From Malania oleifera (lineage: Eukaryota > Streptophyta > Magnoliopsida > Santalales > Ximeniaceae), in assembly GCF_029873635.1 (NCBI RefSeq), contig NC_080423.1, positions 108,299,988 to 108,363,987 of the forward strand: 64,000 bases of DNA. The letters run 5' to 3'. The notes below the pieces were generated by a model that worked only from the letters and a program-made list of their open reading frames with translations, was not told the DNA's origin and searched no databases. The position numbers were made by a program, and so were the translations under genes. The first letter of the stretch is position 1, and every line of letters begins with the position of its first letter. Below are positions 43,886 through 53,973 of the stretch, one piece after another.

Positions 43886-45898
43886 TCAGTAGGTTGATCT
43901 CCCATCGCCCTCTGTGATTACATCTTTGAAAGCACCACCACTTGGGATCATAGGCAGGACATGTTCTTGATGGGGTACAATAACATCCAGTAAGTATGGC
44001 CCAGGAGTATCCAACATTTTCTGAATTGCAGCTCTAAGATCTCCTTTCTTTGACACTCGAGCAGCAGGTATCGCACATGCTTCTGCAAACTTCAACATAT
44101 CAGGGAATATCTCTGACTCTTTTGATGGGTCTCCTAGATATGTGTGAGCCCTATTAGCCTTGTAGAACCGATCCTCCCACTGCATAACCATACCCAAATG
44201 CTGATTATTTAGGAGCATTATCTTAACAGGAAGATTCTCCACACGAATTGTAGCCAATTCCTGAACATTCATCACAAAACTCCCATCACCATCAATGTCT
44301 ACAACAACTGCATCCGGTTTTGCCACAGCTGCGCCCATTGCAGCAGGTAATCCAAAACCCATAGCCCCTAATCCACCTGAGGTTAGCCAATGCCGAGGCT
44401 TGTTGTACATGTAGAATTGAGCTGCCCACATCTGATGTTGCCCAACACCAGTACTTACAATTGCATCCCCATTTGTCAATTCATCAAGGAGCTGAATTGC
44501 ATACTGTGGAGGAATTGCCTCCCCAAAAGTCTTGTAACTCAATGGATACTTCAGTTTCTGCTCTTTCAGTTCCTCTCTCCAAGTCGAAAAATCCAGTTTA
44601 AGCTTGTCTGCTTTCCTCTCCAGCATCCCATTTATCCCTTTCAATGCCAGCTTCAAATCAGCACAAACTGACACATGCGGCTGCTTATTCTTCCCAATCT
44701 CTGCCGAATCTATGTCAATGTGAACAATCTTGGCCCTGCTCGCAAAAGCTTCCAGCTTTCCGGTCACACGGTCATCGAACCTCACTCCGAATGCAAGCAA
44801 CAGATCAGACTTATCCACAGCATAATTAGCATAAACAGTGCCGTGCATTCCCAGCATATGAAGAGATAAATCGTCCGCACAGGGGAACGAACCAAGACCC
44901 ATCAAAGTGCTTGCGACAGGAATCCCCGTTATCTCCACAAATTGACGCAACTCCTCGCTCGAGTTCACACACCCTCCACCCACATATAAAACTGGCTTCT
45001 TCGATTCCGATATCAGCCTAACAATCTGCTCCATATGTACCTCAGTTGGGCACTTGGGCAGCCTAGAAACATAACCAGGTAATCTAACTGGCTTATCCCA
45101 ATCAGGAACCACTACCTGCTGCTGTATATCCTTCGGAATATCAATCAGAACCGGGCCAGGCCGGCCTGAACACGCAAGGTAAAATGCCTCACGCACAATC
45201 CTAGGAATGTCCTCTACATTGAGTACTAAGTAATTATGCTTGGTGATGGACCTCGTTACCTCAACAATGGGGGTTTCTTGGAAGGCGTCAGTTCCGATCA
45301 TCCGGCGAGGGACCTGCCCGGTCACGGCGACAATGGGGATGCTGTCGAGCAGAGCGTCGGCGAGTCCACTGACGAGGTTGGTGGCGCCGGGGCCGGAGGT
45401 GGCGATGCAGATTCCGGGAAGGCCAGAGGCGCGAGCATAACCTTCGGCGGCGAAGATCCCGCCCTGTTCGTGGCGGGGGAGGACGTTGCGGATGATGTTG
45501 GAGCGCGTGAGGGCCTGGTGGATCTCCATGGACGCGCCGCCGGGATAGGCGAAGACGTCGGTGACGCCTTCGCGCTCGAGGGCTTCGACAAGGACGTCGG
45601 CGCCCTTTCTGGGCTCGTTATCGGCAAATCTGGATGTGAATAGTTCTGGGGTTTTGGTGGTGGTGGTGGTGGTGGGAGGGGAGCTGGTGGCGGAGGTGGC
45701 GGTGGCAGCGGCGGCGGGGGGCTTAGAATTTGAGAGGGAATTGGAGATCAGGAGAGGTCGACAAATGGTAGGGCTTCGGCGTTTCGAAGAAATGGGGAGG
45801 GTGAATCCGGAAATGGGCATAGGAGATTTGGGTGAAGTGAACGGAGTCTTGCAGAGGGAGGTGCCGGAAGCAGTGGCCGCCATTGTTGACGAGCTCAT
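43886..45898 (-). CDS. ALS: Acetolactate synthase (AHAS) catalytic subunit, plastid precursor
   Basis: A 670-residue intron-less protein. AHAS (EC 2.2.1.6) condenses two pyruvates, or pyruvate and 2-ketobutyrate, using thiamine diphosphate, FAD and Mg2+, the first common step to Val, Leu and Ile. Residues 1-85 are a Ser/Thr/Pro/Ala-rich plastid transit peptide. The ThDP N-domain starts near 97 and has catalytic Glu144 (RHEQGG). The central FAD-contacting domain is about 280-460. The C-terminal ThDP domain holds the GDGS...NN motif (537-565). Length and numbering match Arabidopsis AHAS exactly. All classic herbicide-contact sites carry the usual sensitive residue: Ala122, Pro197, Ala205, Asp376, Trp574, Ser653. 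The first ATG has a weak context (T at -3); Met6 (45883), in AACAATGGC, fits the plant consensus better and may be the main start. The 5' end is GC-rich with a CCA/CCG-type repeat (about 45655-45720). Confidence 0.97.
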   Translation of the reverse strand: MSSSTMAATASGTSLCKTPFTSPKSPMPISGFTLPISSKRRSPTICRPLLISNSLSNSKPPAAAATATSATSSPPTTTTTTKTPELFTSRFADNEPRKGADVLVEALEREGVTDVFAYPGGASMEIHQALTRSNIIRNVLPRHEQGGIFAAEGYARASGLPGICIATSGPGATNLVSGLADALLDSIPIVAVTGQVPRRMIGTDAFQETPIVEVTRSITKHNYLVLNVEDIPRIVREAFYLACSGRPGPVLIDIPKDIQQQVVVPDWDKPVRLPGYVSRLPKCPTEVHMEQIVRLISESKKPVLYVGGGCVNSSEELRQFVEITGIPVASTLMGLGSFPCADDLSLHMLGMHGTVYANYAVDKSDLLLAFGVRFDDRVTGKLEAFASRAKIVHIDIDSAEIGKNKQPHVSVCADLKLALKGINGMLERKADKLKLDFSTWREELKEQKLKYPLSYKTFGEAIPPQYAIQLLDELTNGDAIVSTGVGQHQMWAAQFYMYNKPRHWLTSGGLGAMGFGLPAAMGAAVAKPDAVVVDIDGDGSFVMNVQELATIRVENLPVKIMLLNNQHLGMVMQWEDRFYKANRAHTYLGDPSKESEIFPDMLKFAEACAIPAARVSKKGDLRAAIQKMLDTPGPYLLDVIVPHQEHVLPMIPSGGAFKDVITEGDGRSTY

Positions 45899-45952
45899 AG
45901 AGGAAGAAAGAGCTTCTGTGTAGGGTTCTGAGGAGAGAGCGAAGGAGCTTCC

Positions 45953-45962
45953 TTTTAAATGG
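45953..45962 (-). promoter_or_regulatory. Possible TATA-like box of the AHAS gene
   Basis: The minus strand reads ATTTAAAAGG about 55 bases upstream of the first ATG, which would give a leader of only about 25-40 bases. This is a weak match. CT-rich leader sequence follows. Confidence 0.25.
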
Positions 45963-46009
45963 ACGTTGAAGCAGCCACAAATTAGTGAAAATAAATGAAT
46001 TTACCAAAA

Positions 46010-47086
46010 TGCACCTAATTTTTTTTTTTTTATTGCCTTGAAAAATGCACTCAATTTTTTTCTTTTTTCTTTTTTTTGAGATTTGTGAAATGAGAATGTA
46101 ATGAATTTAAATTTATATAAAAAATATTAAAAAAAAATAACAGTTTGACATAAACAATGGAATAGAATTTATTTTTTTTTATTTTCCGTATTTGATCATA
46201 TATTTTTTGTTTACTTCATTTTCAATTTATTATAACATTCCGATATATTTAATTTCAATTCGATAAACTATTTCAATTTTTAAATTTAATTTTTTCTCCT
46301 TTTCTTATTATTAAATTATATAATTTTAGAAAATATATATTCTTTCTCCTTTTTATGTTAGTACAATATATATATATATATATATATTGATGTTAAATTA
46401 TTATATATTAATACACATAAATCTTCCATTTCTAAATTTCAAACAATATTAATACACTTGATTAATATTATTCTCCGGACATTAAATTTGGGTTAGTTTA
46501 TACAAATTTTATTATAATTTTATATAATATCTTATTCAAATCCAATACAAATCAAAATTTGAGACAGATTTAAACATATGGATCAAATTTATTTTTTAAA
46601 ATTTTTTTATTAATTACTGTTGTAGACATAAATTTTAATTTTTTGTGCTAATTTAGGTTTAACTTTTTAGGCAACCAACATCTAATCAATTGAATTAAAA
46701 TGGTTTATTTTCAAAAAATTGGGATGATGTCCTCTTAAAACCAATAATGGTGCAATTAAGGCTCTTGATTCATAGAAAATAGAAAAACAAGATTTTTTAA
46801 CTTGAGCAATAAAGAAGAAAAGTTTTGTTTTTTCATTAACGTTGAGAAATATTATAGGGGATAAGAGAATAAAATTCCACTCAATATATATAAAAAATAA
46901 ATTTAATTTTACTTTTTAATGTTTAAGAGTACTAAAATTTTAATAAGAAAGTACTAGCTAATTGTCTTTCTTTTTGTTTGTATACCTTCACCCTAGTTGA
47001 ATTTAAGATTATCAATTTTTAATCCTAATAATTGATTTTCAAAAAACAGAAATAATTGATTTTTGCTTTTCCTAAAATTAGACTAA

Positions 47087-47123
<37 letters not shown>

Positions 47124-47155
47124 TAGATGTTAGACCTTATTTTGTTTTTTTGTTT
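46010..47155. other. AT-rich spacer upstream of AHAS
   Basis: No gene seen. It contains a TA run (about 46367-46388) and an (ATA)n run at 47088-47123. Confidence 0.6.
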
Positions 47156-47945
47156 TTTTTATCATTAAATGATAAATTATATTGATCAAATGGATATGTA
47201 CAGAAACTCTGGGCATAACCGAGAGAAAGGAAGCCAAATAAGACTTCGTTTAAGAGTTTATCACTATTATATCAAATCTGGGCATTCCCAGGGGCAATAA
47301 GCCATCAAACCAAAACCAAAAATTAACTAAATACCATAATTCAATCAAAAAGGAAATAAGATACCTTAGAACACAATTTATCACCAGAAAGAATATTATG
47401 AGATGATGGATATCCACTCCAGAATGAATCAAGGCGTAGCACCCTCAAACAACAAGTTGTAAGACGATGAAAGCAGAAGGATTCCTAAATAATCAACAAC
47501 TTAGGCCGGGAACACCATCCACAAGAAAAAAGACCGAGGCGAAGCTGAAGAACAACACACAACCACCTCCATAAGGTTAACCACGCCGAATCTTGAAGAC
47601 CAAACTGCCACCTAGACACTCGAACCAACACCAGCACAAACCTTAACAGAGGTTCAAACCACCTTCCATAGAGAAACAACTCAAAACCTTGCTAAAGAGT
47701 ACCATCCCATCACAAAAGCTGCATCAGAACGTATCTCATTCCATCTCCAAAAGGTGCACCAAAAGAAATCAATCAAAAGCCTAAATAAGCCACAAGAGAA
47801 AACTCCAAGATAATATCTCAAGAACTCAAGAATCTCCGAACCACAGAATAGTTCGAAAACCATTGAGAGAAAAGGAGACAAAAACAAAGAGACTCCTGCC
47901 TCAGAAAAGGTCGGATACTTATATAGTAATATGCCGACCTGAAAT
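47156..47945 (-). mobile_element. Retroposon-like insertion, LINE 3' end suspected
   Basis: On the minus strand this segment is unusually rich in TTTTGG/TTCTT words, holds two short open frames without family match, and ends ...TTGATCAATATAATTTATCA followed by an A-rich tail (about 47145-47165 read on minus). GC content rises sharply against both sides. The pattern fits the 3' untranslated part of a plant LINE or a retrocopied transcript, but I find no RT motif and no clear target duplication. Confidence 0.3.
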
Positions 47946-48328
47946 TAATTGGATGAGTTATATGTCAAAATCTTAAGTAATTTTTTTGATAATGTTGCAA
48001 AAGTAAAGCCATAAAAATGCCTATTCAATTCATAAAATGATTATTCAAACTAACATGATGATCAAATACAAGAATTTGATGGCTTATAAAAAAAAATCTT
48101 GTTTCTTTGTAATAATTCAAGAAATTTGTAATATGTGTTTACTTACGAACCAACTATACCTTGCCTCACTTTTTTCTTATTTCATAAATTCTCTCAAATA
48201 ATTTGTTCGTTTTTGTGTTTCCTTGAAAGATATTAGTACTTAGTTCATTTCTATTTTTATTTCTAAAGAACTATTAACATGTCATTCGTTTAACTTTTCA
48301 ACATTTATATAATAAATTTAAAACAAGA

Positions 48329-48329
<1 letters not shown>

Positions 48330-48393
<64 letters not shown>

Positions 48394-48399
48394 TACACA
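48330..48399 (+). repeat. Compound microsatellite (TC)n(AC)n
   Basis: About 24 TC units (48330-48378) followed by about ten AC units. The frame spanning it is an artefact. Confidence 0.95.
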
Positions 48400-48429
48400 G
48401 TGGATACAGGGGGTGGGCAAGAAGTGTAA

Positions 48430-48806
48430 TTTATTAAGTCCCTGTTTGGTTGGCTTTACTCGAGGGTAAACTCTTGTTAGCAAAATGGAAAATGGTTGGG
48501 GAAATGGAAATCCTTTTCCTATTCTAGTAAGACGAAAAATGTGCAAACTGGAATAGGGCAATTTGGCGCATTGAAGGTGGGGATGAGAAAAAATTAGTAA
48601 ATCAAAAGAACATGAGCCATAGAAGAAAACCGCAAACCCTACCAAGCAGCCCTATGGAAGGGACAAAACCTTCCCTCGTGTCCACGGAGCATTTTTTTGG
48701 CTTTTGCCATTTGCCATTTGGTTTTTTGTCCGACGTCTTCTCTTTTGTTGTTTTTACCAAAATACTATTATTAAGGAGATGGTGACAAAATAAGAAATGG
48801 GGTAGA
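48430..48806 (+). repeat. Dispersed repeat, copy B (right part absent)
   Basis: From CCTTTTCCTATTCTAG (about 48509) to ATAAGAAATGGGG (about 48804) it matches 57230-57580, including AAAATGTGCAAACTGGAATA and AAACCGCAAACCCTACCAAG. It stops where the gypsy LTR at 48808 begins. The left extension (48430-48508, starting CCCTGTTTGGTTGGC) may hold the true left end. Confidence 0.75.
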
Positions 48807-48807
48807 A

Positions 48808-50105
48808 ACCTGAATTCAAAAAATAAAAAAAAAAATAAATATATATATATATATATATATAAGAGATAAACAAAGGAAAATTAGAGAAAAAGAAAAGAGG
48901 TTAGTTGGCAAGGCCAAAATTGTTGACGGTTTCAGAGAGTGAGAAAAATTGTCGTCGAATTTGGGTCAATTGGGCAAGTCAACTACAAAACCGTCGACGA
49001 TTTTGTGGGTACAGGGAAAACTATCGACGGTTTTCTCCTGGACTACCCACCTATAAATAGAAGTGAGCTCATTTTTTTTAGGAAATCCAAAAACTCTTCT
49101 TTTGAACTCTGCTAGGGTTTCGGGATTTCTTCACTATAAGACTCCTACGGGTTCCCTCTTACTCCCAGTTCACTCTCTCTCCTCCCAGCTCATAGGATCT
49201 CATGTTTCTACCTGTTCAAAAAGCTAGGGTTTCAGATTTTTTGGTCTGTTTCAGTTTCTTTTTCATAATCAAGTAAGGAAATTAAGTTTAACAAATTTGA
49301 ACTGTTTGAAATGTTTTTGGTGTAAGTATATTTATGTTTTCAGTTGATGCTTCGAAAACCGACCGTTCAAAATGAACCTTTTTTCAAACCTAGGATATAA
49401 GTTAGGCTATTTTGAATAAAATGAACGGTGGGAAGTTTGGTTGACCTTATAAACTAAATATATTGTGTTTTTAGTTGCCTCTGGGCTATATTTAAAGAGA
49501 TGAAAATTTGTGTGGCAGGTGAATGATATGTAGGTACTATTTTATAACCAAAATTGGGAATGTTTGTGAAATACTGGAACTGTTTATGAAAACACAGGGA
49601 TTTATTATGACAGCTACGAGAGTTAGGATTTGATATAGCGGTTGTGAGCTGAGTTTTATATGACGGTCGTGAGGGCCAAGATTATGTTTAAGGTTGCGAG
49701 GGACTGAATTATGTTTAATGGCTATGAGACGAGTTTTATATGGCACCCGCGAGGGCCGAGGTTATGTTTTAACGAGAATTATTAAATGACAAGTTTTATA
49801 CGAAATGAATTTGAAATATTGTTTTACTACTTAAATTGCATGATATGTTTTAGGAACCCTGAGGATCAGTTTTGTTATGAGCATGGTATCGTTGCTAGAG
49901 ATTCAGTATTTGGCCATGTGCACCCACACTGTTTTAGATAGTAGTGTAGGGTGGTTTTAATCGATTAGTTTCAGTAGAGGGTGTACCTTCCCTAGAAGTC
50001 TGGACTTTCAGGATGTGGTAAGGCAATCGGAATCTCGCAAGTAAGTTGCGGATGCCAGTAGTCGAAGTTAAATGCAGACGTATGTTTTGACTTAGTCTAG
50101 GTTGA
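48808..50105 (+). mobile_element. Ty3/gypsy-type LTR, partial
   Basis: It begins near GTAGAAACCTGAATTC and carries four GTCGACGA-type palindromes (about 48928-49036), a TATA box TATAAATAG (49052-49060), a leader with CTCTCTCTCC, and the GTGCACCCACACTGTTTTAG phrase shared with the other gypsy LTRs. Homology fades near 50105, where the antisense copia segment starts. This is a third gypsy LTR type in the window. Confidence 0.6.
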
Positions 50106-50985
50106 TCACCCTTGGCTTAGCATTATAAAGTAGAATCAATTTCATAAAGTTCAAGCCAATGAAAGATACCAATAGTTATATTTGTTGTTAGACTTTAAAA
50201 TTATTTAAAAGCTCCCCCTAAATTTATGCAAACTATGAAATATCTAGGAAACATCTCAATTATGCATGAGACCTAATTCACGTCTAATTTGTATGAACCT
50301 ATCTTTTAGAAGTGGTTTAGTGAAAATGTCCGCCCACTGCTCATTATTGCATACAAACTCAAAAGTCACATCCCCTTTATGCACATAATCACGAAGGAAG
50401 TGATGTCTAATTTCAATGTGTTTTGTTCGTGAATGTGAGATAGGATTTTTAGAGATGTTGATTGTACTAATATTATCACACTTAATTGGTACTGTATCAT
50501 AGTGCAACCCAAAATCCATAAGTTTTTGTTTCATATAAAGAGTTTGAGTACAACAACTTCTAGATGCAATATATTCTACTTCGGTTGTGGATAAGACAAC
50601 TGAGTTTTGTTTCCTGGAAAACCAAGAAACGAGAGATTGTCCTAAATAGTGACAAGTGCCGCTAGTACTCTTTCTATCAACCTTACTACCAGCAAAGTTA
50701 GCATCTGTATAACCCACAATCTCAAAGGTAGTATGCTTAGGGTACCACAAGCCTAACTTTATAGTTCCAACTATATACCTAAGGATTCGTTTAACTGCTA
50801 TTAGATGAGATTCCTTATGAGCGGCTTGAAACCTAGCACATACGCACACACTAAACATAATATCAAGCCTACTAGCAGTGAGATATAGAAGACTCCTAAT
50901 CATGCCACGATACAATTTCACATCAACATGGATCCCTTGCTCATCTTTATCAAGTTTAATGGAAGAACTCATAGGGGTTATGTTG
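50106..50985 (-). mobile_element. Ty1/copia pol fragment with RT end and RNase H, Sirevirus-like
   Basis: One open minus-strand frame (50256-50972, 238 codons) holds the end of the copia RT region (YRGMIRSLLYLTASRLDIMF), the RNase H core (YTDANFAGSKVDRKSTSGTC, LSTTEVEYIAS) and the KHIEIRHHFLRDYV...FTKPL tail. No LTR is seen on either side and the rest of the element is absent, so it is a fossil. It separates the gypsy LTR at 48808 from gypsy pol sequence at 50986. Confidence 0.85.
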
Positions 50986-53973
50986 CGAGTGTGTGTTTTG
51001 GATTTTTGGGGGTAGCTGGACTTAGTTTATGCAATTTTTGGAATTTTCCTACAACAACAGCTACCAAGCTAGCATTGGCATGGCTCCTTATGAGGCACTT
51101 TATGGTAGGAAGTGTCGTTCCCCTTTATACTGGAGTGAGCTGGGTGAGAGATGAGTTGTGGGGCCAGAAATAGTACAACAGGCGTATGATAAAGTTCGAC
51201 TCATTCGAGATAGGTCAGTGCAGCTCAGAGTCGGCAGAAAAGTTACACGAATACTCGCCGCTGGGAACTGGAATTTGAAGTGGGTGATCATGTATTTCTG
51301 CAGATAGCACCATTGAAGGGAATCATGAGGTTTAGGAAGAAGGGTAAGTTGAGCCCTAGGTTCATTGGCCCATTTGAGATACTTGAGAAGATTGGGTAAG
51401 TTGCCCATTAATTGGTTTTACTATCATCTCTATTTAGAATTCACGACGTGTTTCACATTTCTATGTTAAGGAAATACATCTCAGATTCTTCCCATATCAT
51501 CAATTATGCAGAATTGGAACTCAGGGGGTGATCTAGCATATGAGGAAGCCCCAGTACAAATCTTAGACAAAAAAAAGAACAGGAATTGTGTAATAAAAAG
51601 ATACCACTAGTCAAAGTCCTGTGGAGGAATCACTCGATAGAAGAAGCCTCGTGGGAGCTTGAAGATGAGATCAGACGGAAATATTCCCACTTGTTTAGTG
51701 GGTCATAGAAGTGATGTGTAATTAAAGTAGTGATAGTTTTGTTTTGTACAATGTAAATGTGATTTAGAGTATAGAATAGGTAGTATTTTGGTTTTTGGGA
51801 GAATTTTCTTTTATACTTGTAATCTCCCAGAACTACTTATGTAATCACAGTATTCCTCCACCATAAGTGAGGGCAGGTAATGAAATAAATAGACCATTTT
51901 GTCCTTAAGGGATGATGAGCTATATGAATAATAACTTTTGAGGACGAAATTTTATAAAGAAGGAAAAATGTAACGACCCAAAGAATAATGATATTTAAAT
52001 AATAAAGAGGTAGGAAAATAGAAACAGTAATAGAAGGAGGCAGCAGACGTTCATTGACAACTTTGCATTTTGGAGGTGATAATTCCAAGAAATTTCCCAG
52101 GCCTCGTCAACGAACACAAGGGTTTCATCGACGAGTGTTCTTCAGGATCTCATCAACAAAGTTTCGTCTCGTTAACGAGAAGATACCGAGAGTAAATTTT
52201 TGGAAGTCTGAAATTCATCGACGAGGGTGCAGGTTTGTCAACAAACTTTCTACAGGACTCGTCGACGAGGTGACGTGGCGCGTCGATGAATCCTGCAGTA
52301 TAAATAGTGCTTAAACTCAGTTTTTACGCAGAAATTTTAGCGAAGACTCTCTCTTTTCTCTCTCTATGGTCCCTCTCCCATTTTTCTTTAATTTTGGCCC
52401 TGTCAGTCGCTAGATCGACAATCTGAGGCCACCACAATGCTCCTGGTAGAGTTCTCTTCAAGTCTGCTGAGGCGGATCGTCAGTGGGATTGAGTCGAATT
52501 TCTTCCCAGAATCAAGGTAAGACCTTTTAGTCAATTTTTGGCCTTCTGTCAGTTGTAGGAAATAATGTAGGCAAAGAAATAATGATGTTTCGTTCTAGGA
52601 TATTTGATTTTAAGGTTTTGAGTGGAGAACCCTGCGGGTGTAGGACCCATCATAGTAAGGGATTTTTAGCAAGAAACAGGTAAGGGAAATATGCTATGCT
52701 AGGTTATTCGAGTAAACTTTCAGTATAAAATTATAGATATATTCTACTAGAGTATTATTCACAGCAGAGATTTATACAGTTTATCAAGTATGATTAATAT
52801 GTTTTAAAATTACTATGTGGCTTAAGGATATGGATATAGTACAGAAACATGCTTTACAGTATTTTTCAAATATGTGTTTTACAGAATATACAGACAGTGA
52901 ATATATTTCATAGCATTTACAGAAATACCATGATTATACAGTTTTACAGTACTATGTTATAAAGATTTACAGTTAATTATAGAAACACAGTTGATATAGA
53001 TACAGTTTTCTATGGGGTCATGGTTGATGCATTTATTACAGAATCATGGTAAAACAGATAGTAGTATATAGAGATGTATTATATAGTATTAGACCTTGTT
53101 GGACCATTATAGTCTATAAAGCACGGTACCGTAGCTACATACAGTATAGAGTGCAACCACTTATTCAGATAATACGTGATATAACAGTCAATCATATAGA
53201 GCCCACGAGTGGATAGGCTCCCCATCAGATATGAGTTAAGGAGGGCTGATCAGACTAATGGAGTATAGTGGTTTATTCCTGGTTGGCCAGCTAGGGTAGA
53301 TCCCGCTTTCGGGCCACACAACCCTGTCATGAGGGGTTAAATCATGACACACAGTTATCCACAAGGGAGTTTTCAGTTAGTATTATGTTTATACATATTT
53401 ACAGAGACAAAATATATATATATATATATATGTATATATTAGAAGTATGTTGAGTAGAAACCTAAATTACAGAAATGTTAAGCAACAGGAAAAAGGCGAT
53501 GGTTTATATTACTGGTATTGTATTTACAAATTCAGTGATACATGATTATATAGTAATAGATTTTCATAGTATTGTAACTCATTTGCCACACACTAGCAAT
53601 AACATATTTCGTCTTACTAAACGTTGGCTCATCCCATTACTTTAACATTTTTTAGGTGATCCAAGTAGGCGAGCAAACCAGGCTAGCAGATAGAGGAACC
53701 TCAGTATTGCTCTGACAGTAGAGTGAGTATTTTGAGAGTTTTTTTTTGTATAGCTCTAGCCAATTGAGGGTATTTTTGGAAAAATAGTCATATATGTATA
53801 TTTTGCGAAACATTTTAGCACCCTGGTATTGAATATAATTATATATGGTTGTGTTCATCTGATTTTCGCTTCTCGCATCTTAGGTTAATGGTTGGGTTTA
53901 ATTTAGTTTGGTATCAGAGCATTATAAAGGTTACGGTCTAAAAAAAACCCTAGTTAAATAGCAGGTCGTTATA
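50986..53973 (+). mobile_element. Ty3/gypsy element 3' part: integrase end and 3' LTR (broken)
   Basis: 50986-51708 encodes the integrase C-terminal part on the plus strand ([32 protein letters not shown], then GDHVFLQIAPLKG, GPFEILEKIG, DVFHISMLRKY and WELEDEIRRKY). A purine tract leads to the 3' LTR at 51969-53973 (TGTAACGACCC...GGTCGTTATA, about 2.0 kb), with a palindrome cluster (52051-52290) and TATA box TATAAATAG near 52298. The LTR is a close relative of the solo LTR at 30687-35200. Several breaks; a fossil inserted in or next to the Tork element that follows. Confidence 0.8.

Noticed and set aside
45236-45923. Plus-strand open frames of 66-135 codons opposite AHAS
   Set aside because: They are shadows of the GC-rich 5' part of the AHAS gene and have repetitive Gly/Val/Ala composition.
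48298-48645. 115-codon minus-strand frame starting MVGFAVFF
   Set aside because: Most of it is the (TC)n(AC)n microsatellite and dispersed repeat B. The similar start in repeat C comes from repeat homology and is not evidence of a gene.
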